From Posidoniimonas polymericola (GTDB taxonomy: Bacteria > Planctomycetota > Planctomycetia > Pirellulales > Lacipirellulaceae), in assembly GCF_007859935.1 (NCBI RefSeq), contig NZ_SJPO01000011.1:164703-228702 (forward strand): a stretch of DNA of 64,000 nucleotides. The letters are read 5' to 3'. The translations under genes and the position numbers were made by a program. This document shows positions 36,541-46,244 of this stretch, in pieces (position 1 is the stretch's first letter; each line of letters begins with the position of its first letter). The notes under the pieces are model-generated. The model worked only from the letters and a program-made list of their open reading frames with translations, was not told the origin of the DNA and ran no database searches.

Positions 36541-39500
36541 ATGTCGTATCTAAAAAGCCTACTCGCAGTCATGCTTGTGGCCATTGCATTTTGTGTCCCC
36601 GCGCAGGCAATCAACATCGTCTACTCGGGCACCAGCCAGACTGCCGATCAGGCAATTATCAGCCTTATTGAGGGCAGCTTTGACGACGTGAACATCAACT
36701 ACGGCGATTTTAGCAACTACGCGACGAATGCTGCCGTGATTGAGAACGCAGACCTGTTCATCGTCGGTCGACGATTGACAAGCTCCGCGTACGCAGATGC
36801 GACGAGCGCCGGTTCGTTCAACGCGTTAACAGTTCCTGTGGTGGCGTTTACGAGCTACGTGACGCGGCCCGATTCTGATCGGTGGGGTTGGCATGGCGGT
36901 CCGGCGATCGCCGATTTGTCCGTGGTTGGAAATGAGACCACAGTAACATCCGCTGGCGCGGCTGCGTTTGGATTGGCAAGCGGCGATTTTGACTGGTATC
37001 CTGAGCCAGATATGTTCAACGCGGCTGGCTCGGGCTCCGTCGGCGAAGGAGATATCCTGGCGACAATTGGCGGCAACATCCTCGCGGCCCACTGGGACGC
37101 TGGCGAGCTCTCGGGCTCCGGCGTCGCCTTCGGCAGCGATCGTTTGCTTTTCAACTTGTCTGAGGTTGGGAGCGTTACGACACTGCCCAACTCCGCGGGA
37201 CAGCAGGCGTTGGTCAATGCCCTAGAAGCCTTCACTCCCCTCATGCCACTGTCGGCCAATCAGTGGGACGTAGACGGAGGCGGCAGCTTCAATCTGTCGG
37301 GGAACTGGTCCAGCAACACCGTTCCAACGCAAGACCCCTTGTTCGGTGTTGCCCTGACGGCCGCCAATGCCCCCGCGACGGTCACGCTGGACAGCCCCTT
37401 GTCGCTCAACAGCGTCACATTCCAGAATCCCAGCCAGTACATCTTAGCCGGGCCAGAAGCCCTCACACTGGCAGGTGACCACGAGGTCAGCGTTGGCTCT
37501 GGTGTCCACACGATTTCGGCAAACGTTGCGGGGACGGCCGGCTTGGTAAAGTCGGGAGCGGGCACGCTCCTGCTCGAAGGCGCCAAGTCCTACACCGGAA
37601 ATACGGCAATCCAGGGCGGCACGCTGAGAATCAACAACCTGGAGTCAATCGACAACCAGACCAGCAGCGTCGTCAACCTCGAAACGGAGGACGCAACATT
37701 CGCCGTCTCCGCTGGCGCTACCGGAACGTTGGCGGCAGCACTGACCGGCATAGGACGGATTCAGCTGGACAACGACCTGGAGGACGCGGATACGGTTACG
37801 ATCAACCGCGCCAACGCGAGTTACGATGGACAGGCTGTAGTGAACGGCGGGAAACTGGCGGTTGGCAACAGCGCCGCCCTTGGCATCGGTGGGGAGTCCT
37901 TCAACAGCACGCTAGTCGATGGCGGCGAGGCGTCGGGAAGTGTCGCTCTCACAGGCGGCGTCAATATTTCCAGCGAGGTGCTGGTTTTGGAGGGGCGGGA
38001 GAACGCCGCTTTTGACGCAGTGCACCTCACCAGCTCAGGCAACAACAGCTGGAATGGTAATATTATCGGAGATGTTGGCGGCACGCAGTACAACATCGAG
38101 TCGACGTCGGGCACGCTCGCCTTGGGCGGTGTTATCTCGACTCCAGACTCGAGCGATCGCGAAATCGTGTTCAGCGGTGGCGGCAACTTTAGTGTTGCAA
38201 TGATTTCTGATGGGACGCGTGACGTCGACGGCGTTGTCACCGGCCCAAGCAGCGACGACACCATCACCGTCGTTAAACGCGGAAGCGGCACTCTCACTAT
38301 CACGACTGGCACCGATAGCGTGCAGGACTATTGGTTAGGCGGCACAGTGGTGGAGCAGGGAGTCCTCGCGGTTGCGGCCGGCAGCGGAGACGCGGGCGAA
38401 TTGCAAAGCCGTTCGATCGCGGTCAGCAGTGGTGCGACACTAAATGTTTCGTCATTCAGTCAGTACGCCCAGCAGGTCGCCCAGGTGTTCCGCGGCGCCG
38501 GGACGATCAATGTTGGCTCCGGGACGCTGCAGTTGTTTGACGATGCCTCGCTGGCCCCCGGTGACGGTCCCGGACAAGTCGGCACGCTAAATGTGACGGG
38601 CAATGCAACGCTCTCTTCGTTCGCCACCCCAGGAAGTGAAGGCGCCTGGAGTTTTGACCTCGGAAACTCAAGCAATCCAGGCAACGATCAGCTGGCTGTT
38701 TCTGGATCGTTCACTGCCTCCGGTTCTCCTGCGTTGGCAGTCAACGTCACGCCTGCCCATGGGCACATTGACGCCGGCTCCCATATGGTGCTGTCGCACT
38801 CAGGCGGCGCGGTGACCGCAGTGAATGGGATGGCAGTACAGATCACCGATGCACTAGGCGCGCCGCTCACCACTCGTCAGAGCGTTTCGGTAAACGGGAG
38901 CTCGGCTGGGCAGGTCAATGTCGTTGTTGCCGGTGAAGAAGCTACCCGCACCTGGAACGGTGGCGTGTCCGGCGTGTGGGATATCGCCGCCATGAACAAT
39001 TGGCAGGAGGGAGATCAGCAGTACCGGGATCTCGACCGACTCACATTCGATGACACGGCCAGTGGGACAACTAGCATTGTTGTCGACGGCCCTCGCTTTG
39101 CCGGTTCGGTCACGTTCTCGAACTCGAGCAACGAGTACACTTTCGCAGGGGCCGGCGGAATTGTGGGGACCGGCGATGTCAGCGTCGTTGGCGCCGGACG
39201 GGTGACACTCGCCAACACCGGCAACAGTTACACCGGAGCCACAACCGTTGGAAGTGGCGGCAGTCTCCGATTCGCCTCCTCCGCTAGCACCGGCGATATC
39301 GCCATCTCGGGCGTTCTGACGGTAGGTAGTATTGGCGAGAACCTGAGCCCGGCCGGCATTATCAACGGCGATTTTGAAGCCGACCCCGACAACACCGCCC
39401 CACCCACCGGCTGGACAGACCTGTCGACTGAAACGAGTTTCTGGGTTGGCGTAGCCGACGAACCCGGCAATGCAACAGCGGACGAGGCGGCGCTCGCTGG

Positions 39501-40497
39501 ATTCAGTGGGAACTTTCTCACCACTGCTCGGCTTTCGGCTGGCGTCGAAGCGCAGCCGACAGAAGGGTCTCTGGTTCAAACCATCGACCTCTCATCGTTC
39601 GCCACGGATATCGATGATGGGGACCAGCAGCTCTTCATCGATTTTGACTGGGGGAGCGACGACAGCCGAGATACTGGCATCTTCTCTATGAAATTCTTCA
39701 GCACGACCGACGGCTCTGGCGCCGAGCTCGGGGCAGGCGTGAGCGTCGCGCTCGATGACGACAACGGATTCGCCTTCGTTAGTTCGCCTGAACTGGTTGG
39801 AGGCCTAGTGCCTATCGGGGCGCGCAGCGTATCGATCCAGATTGACACGCTGCGAACCGGAGGGTCAGAAACCAACCTCTGGATAGACAATCTTGCAGGC
39901 ACAATCGGTGAAGGGTTCAATGCCACCGCCGACCTGCGCGTGGAGGGCGATCTATCTATGGTCGCTGGTTCGACGCTCGAGCTAATTGTCGCATCTGCGG
40001 ACTCGTTTAGCGCTGCTGTTGTCGAAGGGTTGTTAACCGCTGACGGAACACTTCTGCTATCTGAGCTTCCCGGCTCCGCGTTTAACCTTGGAGACGTGCT
40101 CGATGTGCTTGACTTCGGCGCCGTTTCCGGCGAATTCGACAATATCACGCTTCCGGACCTTACTAGCGGCTTGTCTTGGGACACCAGCAACCTGCTGGTG
40201 ACCGGCGAGCTGGCGGTCGTAGCGATCGGCCTGCCCGGCGACTTCAACGGTGACGGCGTCGTGAACGCGGCCGACTACACCGTTTGGCGGGACAACCAGG
40301 GCGCCGGCGATGAAGAGTCGCTCAACGGCAACGGCGACGGCATGAACGGCGTGGATCAAGCGGACTACCTAGTCTGGCGAAATAACTACGGCGCGACGTC
40401 CATTGTGGGTGCAGGCTCGCAAGCGGTCCCCGAACCGACGGCGTTGATCCTGCTTGCAATCGGCGCCGGGGCCGCATTACGTAAGCGGGACCGGTAA
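36541..40497 (+). CDS. Large PEP-CTERM protein with autotransporter-type beta-strand repeats
   Basis: This 1318-aa protein has a signal peptide (LLAVMLVAIAFCVPAQA). Residues ~20-230 resemble a ThuA/glutamine-amidotransferase-like fold (DLFIVGRRLTSSAYAD), then several autotransporter-associated beta-strand repeats (KSGAGTLLLEGAKSYTGNT, RGSGTLTITTGTDS, NTGNSYTGATTVGSGG). Residues ~936-1120 carry the domain shared with the 34,275 gene. A dockerin-like pair (GDFNGDGVVNAADYTVWRDN) and VPEPTALILLAIGAGAALRK close it. It is most likely cell-surface. Confidence 0.88.
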   Translation: MSYLKSLLAVMLVAIAFCVPAQAINIVYSGTSQTADQAIISLIEGSFDDVNINYGDFSNYATNAAVIENADLFIVGRRLTSSAYADATSAGSFNALTVPVVAFTSYVTRPDSDRWGWHGGPAIADLSVVGNETTVTSAGAAAFGLASGDFDWYPEPDMFNAAGSGSVGEGDILATIGGNILAAHWDAGELSGSGVAFGSDRLLFNLSEVGSVTTLPNSAGQQALVNALEAFTPLMPLSANQWDVDGGGSFNLSGNWSSNTVPTQDPLFGVALTAANAPATVTLDSPLSLNSVTFQNPSQYILAGPEALTLAGDHEVSVGSGVHTISANVAGTAGLVKSGAGTLLLEGAKSYTGNTAIQGGTLRINNLESIDNQTSSVVNLETEDATFAVSAGATGTLAAALTGIGRIQLDNDLEDADTVTINRANASYDGQAVVNGGKLAVGNSAALGIGGESFNSTLVDGGEASGSVALTGGVNISSEVLVLEGRENAAFDAVHLTSSGNNSWNGNIIGDVGGTQYNIESTSGTLALGGVISTPDSSDREIVFSGGGNFSVAMISDGTRDVDGVVTGPSSDDTITVVKRGSGTLTITTGTDSVQDYWLGGTVVEQGVLAVAAGSGDAGELQSRSIAVSSGATLNVSSFSQYAQQVAQVFRGAGTINVGSGTLQLFDDASLAPGDGPGQVGTLNVTGNATLSSFATPGSEGAWSFDLGNSSNPGNDQLAVSGSFTASGSPALAVNVTPAHGHIDAGSHMVLSHSGGAVTAVNGMAVQITDALGAPLTTRQSVSVNGSSAGQVNVVVAGEEATRTWNGGVSGVWDIAAMNNWQEGDQQYRDLDRLTFDDTASGTTSIVVDGPRFAGSVTFSNSSNEYTFAGAGGIVGTGDVSVVGAGRVTLANTGNSYTGATTVGSGGSLRFASSASTGDIAISGVLTVGSIGENLSPAGIINGDFEADPDNTAPPTGWTDLSTETSFWVGVADEPGNATADEAALAGFSGNFLTTARLSAGVEAQPTEGSLVQTIDLSSFATDIDDGDQQLFIDFDWGSDDSRDTGIFSMKFFSTTDGSGAELGAGVSVALDDDNGFAFVSSPELVGGLVPIGARSVSIQIDTLRTGGSETNLWIDNLAGTIGEGFNATADLRVEGDLSMVAGSTLELIVASADSFSAAVVEGLLTADGTLLLSELPGSAFNLGDVLDVLDFGAVSGEFDNITLPDLTSGLSWDTSNLLVTGELAVVAIGLPGDFNGDGVVNAADYTVWRDNQGAGDEESLNGNGDGMNGVDQADYLVWRNNYGATSIVGAGSQAVPEPTALILLAIGAGAALRKRDR

Positions 40498-40498
40498 C

Positions 40499-40543
40499 GC
40501 AGGGGGCAACGCCGGTTGCAAGACCTAGGCGTTGCCCCCCTGC
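40499..40543 (+). terminator. Hairpin after the beta-strand repeat gene
   Basis: GCAGGGGGCAACGCC pairs with GGCGTTGCCCCCCTGC (one bulge), a 15-bp stem starting right after the stop codon. There is no T run, so it may end transcription in a factor-dependent way or protect the mRNA 3' end. Confidence 0.6.
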
Positions 40544-40775
40544 CGATTCGCTCCCGCCCGTCAAATGTGAGAATCGCCCACGGTGTCGGTCTCGCTATGG
40601 GTCCGACCAGACCTGAGTCAGCACCGGGGTTCCAAACAAGAACATTTCCGCACCGGGGGTCTGACACAGTAGCCGGCGCCCGCTATGGCGGTCGAAAGCG
40701 GCGGACAGGCCCGAGAGCGAATCGACGGTGCGCAAGAGAGAATTCTTACCTGAGCTTTGCACATTGGAGCCGTTG

Positions 40776-43610
40776 ATGATGAGGCCGCTAGGCAACCTAG
40801 TCTTGACCACACTGATTTGCGTTTGCCTCGTGCCAAGGGGCGCCGCCCAAACTCTGAGCATGATCAATGGTGGGTTTGAGCTCGACTCGCCCATCGCATC
40901 ACCGCCCGCCGGTTGGACAACTAGTGAGGGAAAAGCGTACGTAACCGGAGGCTCAGGGCTCAGCCCAGTCGATCCCACCTCCGCATTCTCCGGCGACAAC
41001 TTCGTGACGATGAATCGCCTAGCAGGGGGCGACACCTTCCCCGACCAAGCTCAGGCCATGAGTATTTCCCAGATCGTGGACGTGTCGGCTTTTGCAGCAT
41101 TGATCGACGCCGGCGATAAGTACCTCGACCTCTCATTCGCATACAACGCGGCCGACCCTAGCGACTATGGCGTTGTATCAATCGGATTCCTCGATGAGAT
41201 CGGTGGCGCGCTTGGTTTCGGCGTCACCTTCAACACCAGTTCGAAGCCAACGGCGAGTGCCTCCTGGGCAAACCACTCCCTATACGGTCAGGTGCCCTCC
41301 ACGACGAGGTTGATCCAGTTTACTCTGGCGGGCGAGCGTACTACCGGCGGTGTTGGATCCGCAAGGAACGTCAACTTCGATTCACTGACCGCCCAGCTCT
41401 TGGACGAGCTACCGCCATTGCCGTCGCGGGACGTGGTCCATGGGGACCTGGTGCAGTTCAATTCCAACGGAGCTTGGAGCTGGTATCAGGATGAACGGGC
41501 AATCGTGGATCAATCGCGGGGGGAGTTGTTGGTTGGATCGATCGCCAACCGGGGTGGCCTTGGCGGGGAAGTGGCAGACGGCCAAGTCCAAACCAGCCAC
41601 TTCGACCTCGCCACTCGCACCCGTAGTATAGTAACCCACAACGACCTCGAGTCTTACGGCGCGGGTGATGATCACAACGTCCCCGCCTACCTGCAAAAAC
41701 AAGACGGCGACATACTCGCGTTCTACGCGCCGCACAACAATCGCAACGGTGTGGAAGATGACCGCAGCTACTACCGCACCTTCAACGCCGGCAGCGAGAC
41801 CTGGGGCCCCGAGTCTGAGTACCACTGGTGGCCAGAGATCCCCAGCAACGCGCCCGGATCCGGCGGCACGACCTACTCGAATGTCTTCCAGCTTTCGGCC
41901 GAAGACACCGACGGCGACGGCAACGGCCGACTGTACAACATAGCGAGGACGCAGCAGAGCCCGCACATCATGTACTCCGACAACAACGGGAGCACCTGGC
42001 AGTACGGCGGTCAGCTCACCGAGCAGCCCGAGGCGAAGCCGGCCGGAGGCAACTATGTCAACGGGTATTACAAGTACTGGTCGAACGGCGTTGATCGCAT
42101 CGATTTCATCGCGACCGAGTATCACCCTCGCGACTTCAACACCAGCATCTACCACGCCTACATCCAGGGCGGCAAGATGTACGATTCTTTGGGCAACGAG
42201 ATCGACGCGGACATCTTCGACGCGGCCGGTTCGTTCGATGCAAGCTTAGTCCCGTCGACCGATGACTTCACCCCGGTTTTCAGCGCCAACGGCGTGAACC
42301 AGTCCCGCGCCTGGAACACCGACGTGATGCGCTACCCGGACGGAACGATCGCCACCCTCTTCAAGACGCGAGAGGCCCCGTACGACAACAACGCCAACGT
42401 CGATACCGACGATCACCGCGTCTGGTACGGTCGGTTTGACCCGACGACGCAGCAGTGGACCACGACCGAGATTGCCAAGGCAGGGGCCCGCCTGTTTGGC
42501 AGCGAGCAGGACTACACCGGCCTCGGCGCCCTCGATCCTAGCGATCCCACCACGATCTTCATCTCCTCGCCCATCAATCCGAGCGATGACACCGAGACCG
42601 ACCACCACGAAATCTACAAGGGAGTCACCGGCGACAATGGGCTAACCTGGAATTGGTCGGCCGTCACGGAGAATTCCTCGGTCGACAATCTCCGTCCGAT
42701 CATCCCGCAATGGGACGAGGAGAACACCGCACTGCTATGGTGGCGTGGATCAATGAGTAGTTCGCAGAACTATGACGCAGCTGTAGTCGGGCTCCTGCTC
42801 AATGGCAACGAGGCCCTGGGCGATATCCACTATGTAGATGCGACAGCGGGTAATACGACGCTCACCAGTGGTCGGACCTTGACAATGACGTCCGGCTCTG
42901 GGGCGGGAGCCATCGACGACCTGTGGCATGTCCGCACGGGAGTCGGGAATGGCGGCGACGTCTTCACCGCGGACGAGGTTGGAGGTGAAGAGGTTCCCAC
43001 AATTCAAACCTCTGTCGAAGGTCTGGACGCAGGCGTCTACGATGTTTTCGCGTACTTTTGGGTCGGGGACTCGGAAGACTGGCGAGTCGTCGCTGGGCTC
43101 TCGCAAGACGATCTATCGGTATATCGGATGCGAGGGAGCCAGCAAGTCGAGGAGAGCCGTTTCGAGGGTGAAGTCTTGGCAAGCGAGGTAGATCGCAGAA
43201 TGTACCAGGCGTATCTCGGACGCGCCTCAGTCGCTGATGGTGGATCGATTGCCGCATTTATCGACGACTACAGCACTTCGGGCTCAGGCAGGGTCTGGTA
43301 CGACGGCCTCGGCTACGCACTGGTCACCGAACCGCTGTTGGGAGACTTCAACAACGACGGGGTGGTGGATGCCGCTGACTACTCCGTCTGGCGCGACAAC
43401 CTAGGCGCATCTATCACACTCCCAAACGAAGACCCGTCGGTAACGCCGGGTACTGTTTCTGAACAAGACTATGAGACTTGGCGAAAAAACTACGGAGCGG
43501 TTGCCGCGGCGCCCAGCACCGGAGGTGCGCGAGAGGTTCCAGAACCTGCCGCAGCTTGGTTGCTTCCCGGTCTCGCCGGGCGTTGGTGGTTATCGCGGCC
43601 GGAAAAGTGA
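40776..43610 (+). CDS. BNR-4 repeat exported protein with dockerin and PEP-CTERM-like end
   Basis: The 944-aa protein has a signal peptide (LVLTTLICVCLVPRGAAQ), the shared N-terminal domain (MINGGFELDSPIASPPAGW), then a BNR-4-like beta-propeller (~220-670; for example DDHNVPAYLQKQDGDILAFY, HIMYSDNNGSTW). BNR-4 proteins occur in polysaccharide lyase or glycan-processing contexts. A beta domain, a dockerin-like pair (GDFNNDGVVDAADYSVWRDN) and REVPEPAAAWLLPGLAG, a PEP tail, complete it. No catalytic residues can be assigned with certainty. Confidence 0.85.
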   Translation: MMRPLGNLVLTTLICVCLVPRGAAQTLSMINGGFELDSPIASPPAGWTTSEGKAYVTGGSGLSPVDPTSAFSGDNFVTMNRLAGGDTFPDQAQAMSISQIVDVSAFAALIDAGDKYLDLSFAYNAADPSDYGVVSIGFLDEIGGALGFGVTFNTSSKPTASASWANHSLYGQVPSTTRLIQFTLAGERTTGGVGSARNVNFDSLTAQLLDELPPLPSRDVVHGDLVQFNSNGAWSWYQDERAIVDQSRGELLVGSIANRGGLGGEVADGQVQTSHFDLATRTRSIVTHNDLESYGAGDDHNVPAYLQKQDGDILAFYAPHNNRNGVEDDRSYYRTFNAGSETWGPESEYHWWPEIPSNAPGSGGTTYSNVFQLSAEDTDGDGNGRLYNIARTQQSPHIMYSDNNGSTWQYGGQLTEQPEAKPAGGNYVNGYYKYWSNGVDRIDFIATEYHPRDFNTSIYHAYIQGGKMYDSLGNEIDADIFDAAGSFDASLVPSTDDFTPVFSANGVNQSRAWNTDVMRYPDGTIATLFKTREAPYDNNANVDTDDHRVWYGRFDPTTQQWTTTEIAKAGARLFGSEQDYTGLGALDPSDPTTIFISSPINPSDDTETDHHEIYKGVTGDNGLTWNWSAVTENSSVDNLRPIIPQWDEENTALLWWRGSMSSSQNYDAAVVGLLLNGNEALGDIHYVDATAGNTTLTSGRTLTMTSGSGAGAIDDLWHVRTGVGNGGDVFTADEVGGEEVPTIQTSVEGLDAGVYDVFAYFWVGDSEDWRVVAGLSQDDLSVYRMRGSQQVEESRFEGEVLASEVDRRMYQAYLGRASVADGGSIAAFIDDYSTSGSGRVWYDGLGYALVTEPLLGDFNNDGVVDAADYSVWRDNLGASITLPNEDPSVTPGTVSEQDYETWRKNYGAVAAAPSTGGAREVPEPAAAWLLPGLAGRWWLSRPEK

Positions 43611-43999
43611 AACTGTAGGCAGCGCACACAATTCCGCGCTGGCGCTTTCTGCAGAGCGAACAGTAACCCATGCGGAATCGGCCCGCCCGCACATCGTGTA
43701 GCGAAGAGAGTTTACGATTAAATGGCTTACGCCCCGGCGGAATGTGATTCTGCGTGCTTCGCTCGGCAACTCGCGGAACGGTAACTTCTTGTGTCGCCGG
43801 CTGAGCCCACGTCGCCCAGATCGTCACACCAGCGTCGTGTTCAACAAGGTTGTCCGACGAGCCAGCCCGATGATTCAAGGTCGGGAATGGCTCTTGGGGC
43901 GACGCCAATTGTCGCGAATCGCTGCCGATCCATCAACGGCGCATGGAGTCGGGGCGCGAATCCTCGCGCCCCCGGCTAGGGAGTTGCCTCAGCAGCTTC
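43611..43999. other. Spacer with hairpin at transposase 3' side
   Basis: This 389-nt stretch lacks a supported gene. Near 43948-43972 a GGGGCGCG/CGCGCCCC stem lies 30 nt before the transposase stop and may be its terminator or element end. Frames on the minus strand here (43414-43908) overlap the BNR-4 gene and are not credible. Confidence 0.4.
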
Positions 44000-45067
44000 T
44001 CAGGCGGCTTTCCTTTCGTAGCACTTCAAGACACCGCCGAGCCGCTCCCGGCAGACCACTTCGTCGCCGCTGCTCGGAGGATCGTCGGCATCGGACCAGA
44101 CCCCCAGTAGCGGCTTGTTGTCTTTCCGCTGATGCGGGCGTCGTTCGTGATAATAGTCCACGAATTCAGAAACCAAGTAATCAAGGTGATTCAAGCCGCA
44201 GGCGATAAAGTGATTCAGGCATTCGTACTTCACGCTCTGGATCCAACGCTCCACAAACGCGTTCTGATTCGGAGCTCGAGGAGCCGTTGGCTCGACGGCG
44301 ACGCCTGAGGCTGAAAAAACTCGATCAAACCGCTTGCTGTATTTGAAGTCCTGATCTCGCACCAAGTATCGGACCGGCAACTCCATCACCTTGGCTTGTT
44401 TGAGCATCGATTCGGCCTGCTCGACCATCCATTGATCGTCCGCCCTGAAAGTGGCTGGCGAGCAGATGACTCGCCGCGACTCGACATGCAGGAACGCCAG
44501 CACGTAGGCCTGTTTCAAACCAGTCTTTGTCACGACCATTTTTGAAAAGAAGTCGCACTGCCATAGCGTGTCAGCGTGAATCTTGATGAATTCATCCCAA
44601 GTCCCCCTGCCCCGCTTAGGACTGGGAGAGACGCCCTCTTCCTTGAGGATTGTCCGCACCGTGGTGCGGCCAACGCACTGAATGCGGAGCTTCTTGAGCT
44701 CGCCGACAATCCGACCGTACCCCCAGCCAGTTTGGGTAGCAAGTCGAACAACGATCTGCCGCAGGTTCTCGGGAGTGCCCTTGCGGCCCATCTTTTTGGC
44801 CGGGGGCTGCCCTTGGCTTCTCCGCTCAAGCCAACGCTGGTACGTTCGGGGATGCACGATTGAAACCAGCTTTAGCACGACCGAGCCGATGCCGTCGCCC
44901 AACTCTAACAGCCGCTCCCGCTCTTCATAGCTGAGAAAGATACGGGTTTGCGGAACCCGAGCCCGGGTCATCTCCAGCTCGGCTTTGAGAAACAGGATCT
45001 GCCGCCGAAGATGGTCCTCCCCCGAACGCGCCAGCAGAAACAACAGCGGCGTAAACCAACCCTTCAT
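44000..45067 (-). CDS. DDE transposase (integrase-core family)
   Basis: The 355-aa protein has an N-terminal helix-turn-helix region, a helicase-like linker (GWGYGRIVGELKKL, the usual HTH_21-like stretch) and an rve integrase core with DDE residues: Asp in QCDFF, Asp in RDQD, Glu in NAFVERW, followed by the YHERRPHQ end. It looks complete, so potentially active. Element ends could not be fixed: no clear terminal inverted repeats were found by eye. The upstream frame to 45166 exists but the ATG at 45067 fits family length. Confidence 0.88.
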   Translation of the reverse strand: MKGWFTPLLFLLARSGEDHLRRQILFLKAELEMTRARVPQTRIFLSYEERERLLELGDGIGSVVLKLVSIVHPRTYQRWLERRSQGQPPAKKMGRKGTPENLRQIVVRLATQTGWGYGRIVGELKKLRIQCVGRTTVRTILKEEGVSPSPKRGRGTWDEFIKIHADTLWQCDFFSKMVVTKTGLKQAYVLAFLHVESRRVICSPATFRADDQWMVEQAESMLKQAKVMELPVRYLVRDQDFKYSKRFDRVFSASGVAVEPTAPRAPNQNAFVERWIQSVKYECLNHFIACGLNHLDYLVSEFVDYYHERRPHQRKDNKPLLGVWSDADDPPSSGDEVVCRERLGGVLKCYERKAA

Positions 45068-45548
45068 CAAGCAACCATCCTGGCGAGATTCCCCGGGAAA
45101 CTGGGGTGACAATCTTTCCGAACCCCTGATGTCGCTTGATTCTCTCAGCAATGACGCTGGCTTCAAGCATCATTCCCCGTATGGCTTTCAAAGAATTCGC
45201 AACGGCCGGAATAGCCAAGCTTGGGGTCTGGCTCCGCGTACCGCTTGTACCGTTCTAAGGCCGCCTGTACCGAAATACCTGACAATCCTTGATACGGTTT
45301 GATAGACTCTCACTTACAGTGAAAGCAAGTTTTCCCCTGGTTCTACCGAGAAATGAGCGGTTCCAAGGTCGGTTAGAAATCGCCTCATAACCTCGAGGTC
45401 GTCGCCCGTCTGCGTTTGAAAAGAAAAGGAGAAGAGTACAGGTTGCGATCAAGCACGATCGTGCAAGGCCGCTTTGTACAGTCGGGGGCTGTCTGGCGTC
45501 AGGCTCACCGGAAGCTGGGGAAAGCCTCTGGTGACGGCAGGGTCGTCG
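45068..45548. other. Gap between transposase and EF-hand lipoprotein genes
   Basis: This 481-nt stretch includes the transposase upstream region and the region after the EF-hand gene. Codon-like frames show no family. Nothing further is supported. Confidence 0.35.
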
Positions 45549-46166
45549 CTACAGGTTGATGGACGCCCGGTCGCCGCCACGCCGGATGGGGTTCACCTCC
45601 GCACCGAACAAATCGCCGCTAGCCGCTGCCTCGGGGTGATCAATTTCAATGCGGTAGATTCCAGGCGCCACTGCTCCAGCGCCGCCCCAATCTTTGGGCA
45701 GTGCTTCTGGCTCGACCGACATCTCCGCTCGGCCCGAACCATCGGTGACGCCGCTGGCAGCGGGTAGTGCGCCCCCCATGAAGGGCTCCGGCGTCATGCG
45801 GACCGTCACATTACTGAGGGGGCGCCCACCCTTGCTCACATCGCACACGAAGGACGTGAGCCCGACGCCGGCGCCCTTAAGTTGCTCAAAGCGTCCCTTG
45901 ATCTCATCGGGCGAGACCTCGCCGCTGCCATCCGCGTCGTACTGCGCGAAAAGCTCAGCGATGGCGGGGCACTTCGCCACTTCCTCCTGGCTCAGGCTGC
46001 CACTGCCGTCACTGTCGTACTCGGCGATAGCCTGAGCCGCGGCGTCGGAAGGGTTCAGCGCCGGGGGCGCAACCCCGCCCCCACACCCCAGCGACAACGA
46101 CACCACCCCAGCGGCTACCAACTGCCCAACCCGGGGCTGTGCCCAGGACTTCAGGTTCACTCTCAT
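45549..46166 (-). CDS. EF-hand lipoprotein
   Basis: The 205-aa product has a lipoprotein signal (VVSLSLGC). Two EF-hand loops are clear: DSDGSGSLSQEE and DADGSGEVSPDE, so it should bind calcium. The C-terminal ~100 residues are beta-rich and start FVCDVSKGGRPLSNVTVRMT, like a carboxypeptidase-regulatory-type domain often found next to DUF1559 genes. It lies 78 nt after the DUF1559 gene on the same strand and is probably co-transcribed. GAAGG precedes the ATG. Confidence 0.85.
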   Translation of the reverse strand: MRVNLKSWAQPRVGQLVAAGVVSLSLGCGGGVAPPALNPSDAAAQAIAEYDSDGSGSLSQEEVAKCPAIAELFAQYDADGSGEVSPDEIKGRFEQLKGAGVGLTSFVCDVSKGGRPLSNVTVRMTPEPFMGGALPAASGVTDGSGRAEMSVEPEALPKDWGGAGAVAPGIYRIEIDHPEAAASGDLFGAEVNPIRRGGDRASINL

Positions 46167-46244
46167 AGAGCCTTCAAATCAAGGAAGATGCAGACAGACG
46201 CCTGAGCCAAAGAACCCCGGTATGGAGAGCCGTGGCAACCCACG

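Noticed and set aside
43414..43908. Minus-strand frame of 164 codons near the transposase
   Set aside because: Half of it is antisense to the end of the BNR-4 gene and the remainder shows no family.
43948..45270. Terminal inverted repeats of the first transposon
   Set aside because: Short GC-rich look-alikes exist on both sides, but none pair well enough to define the ends by eye.
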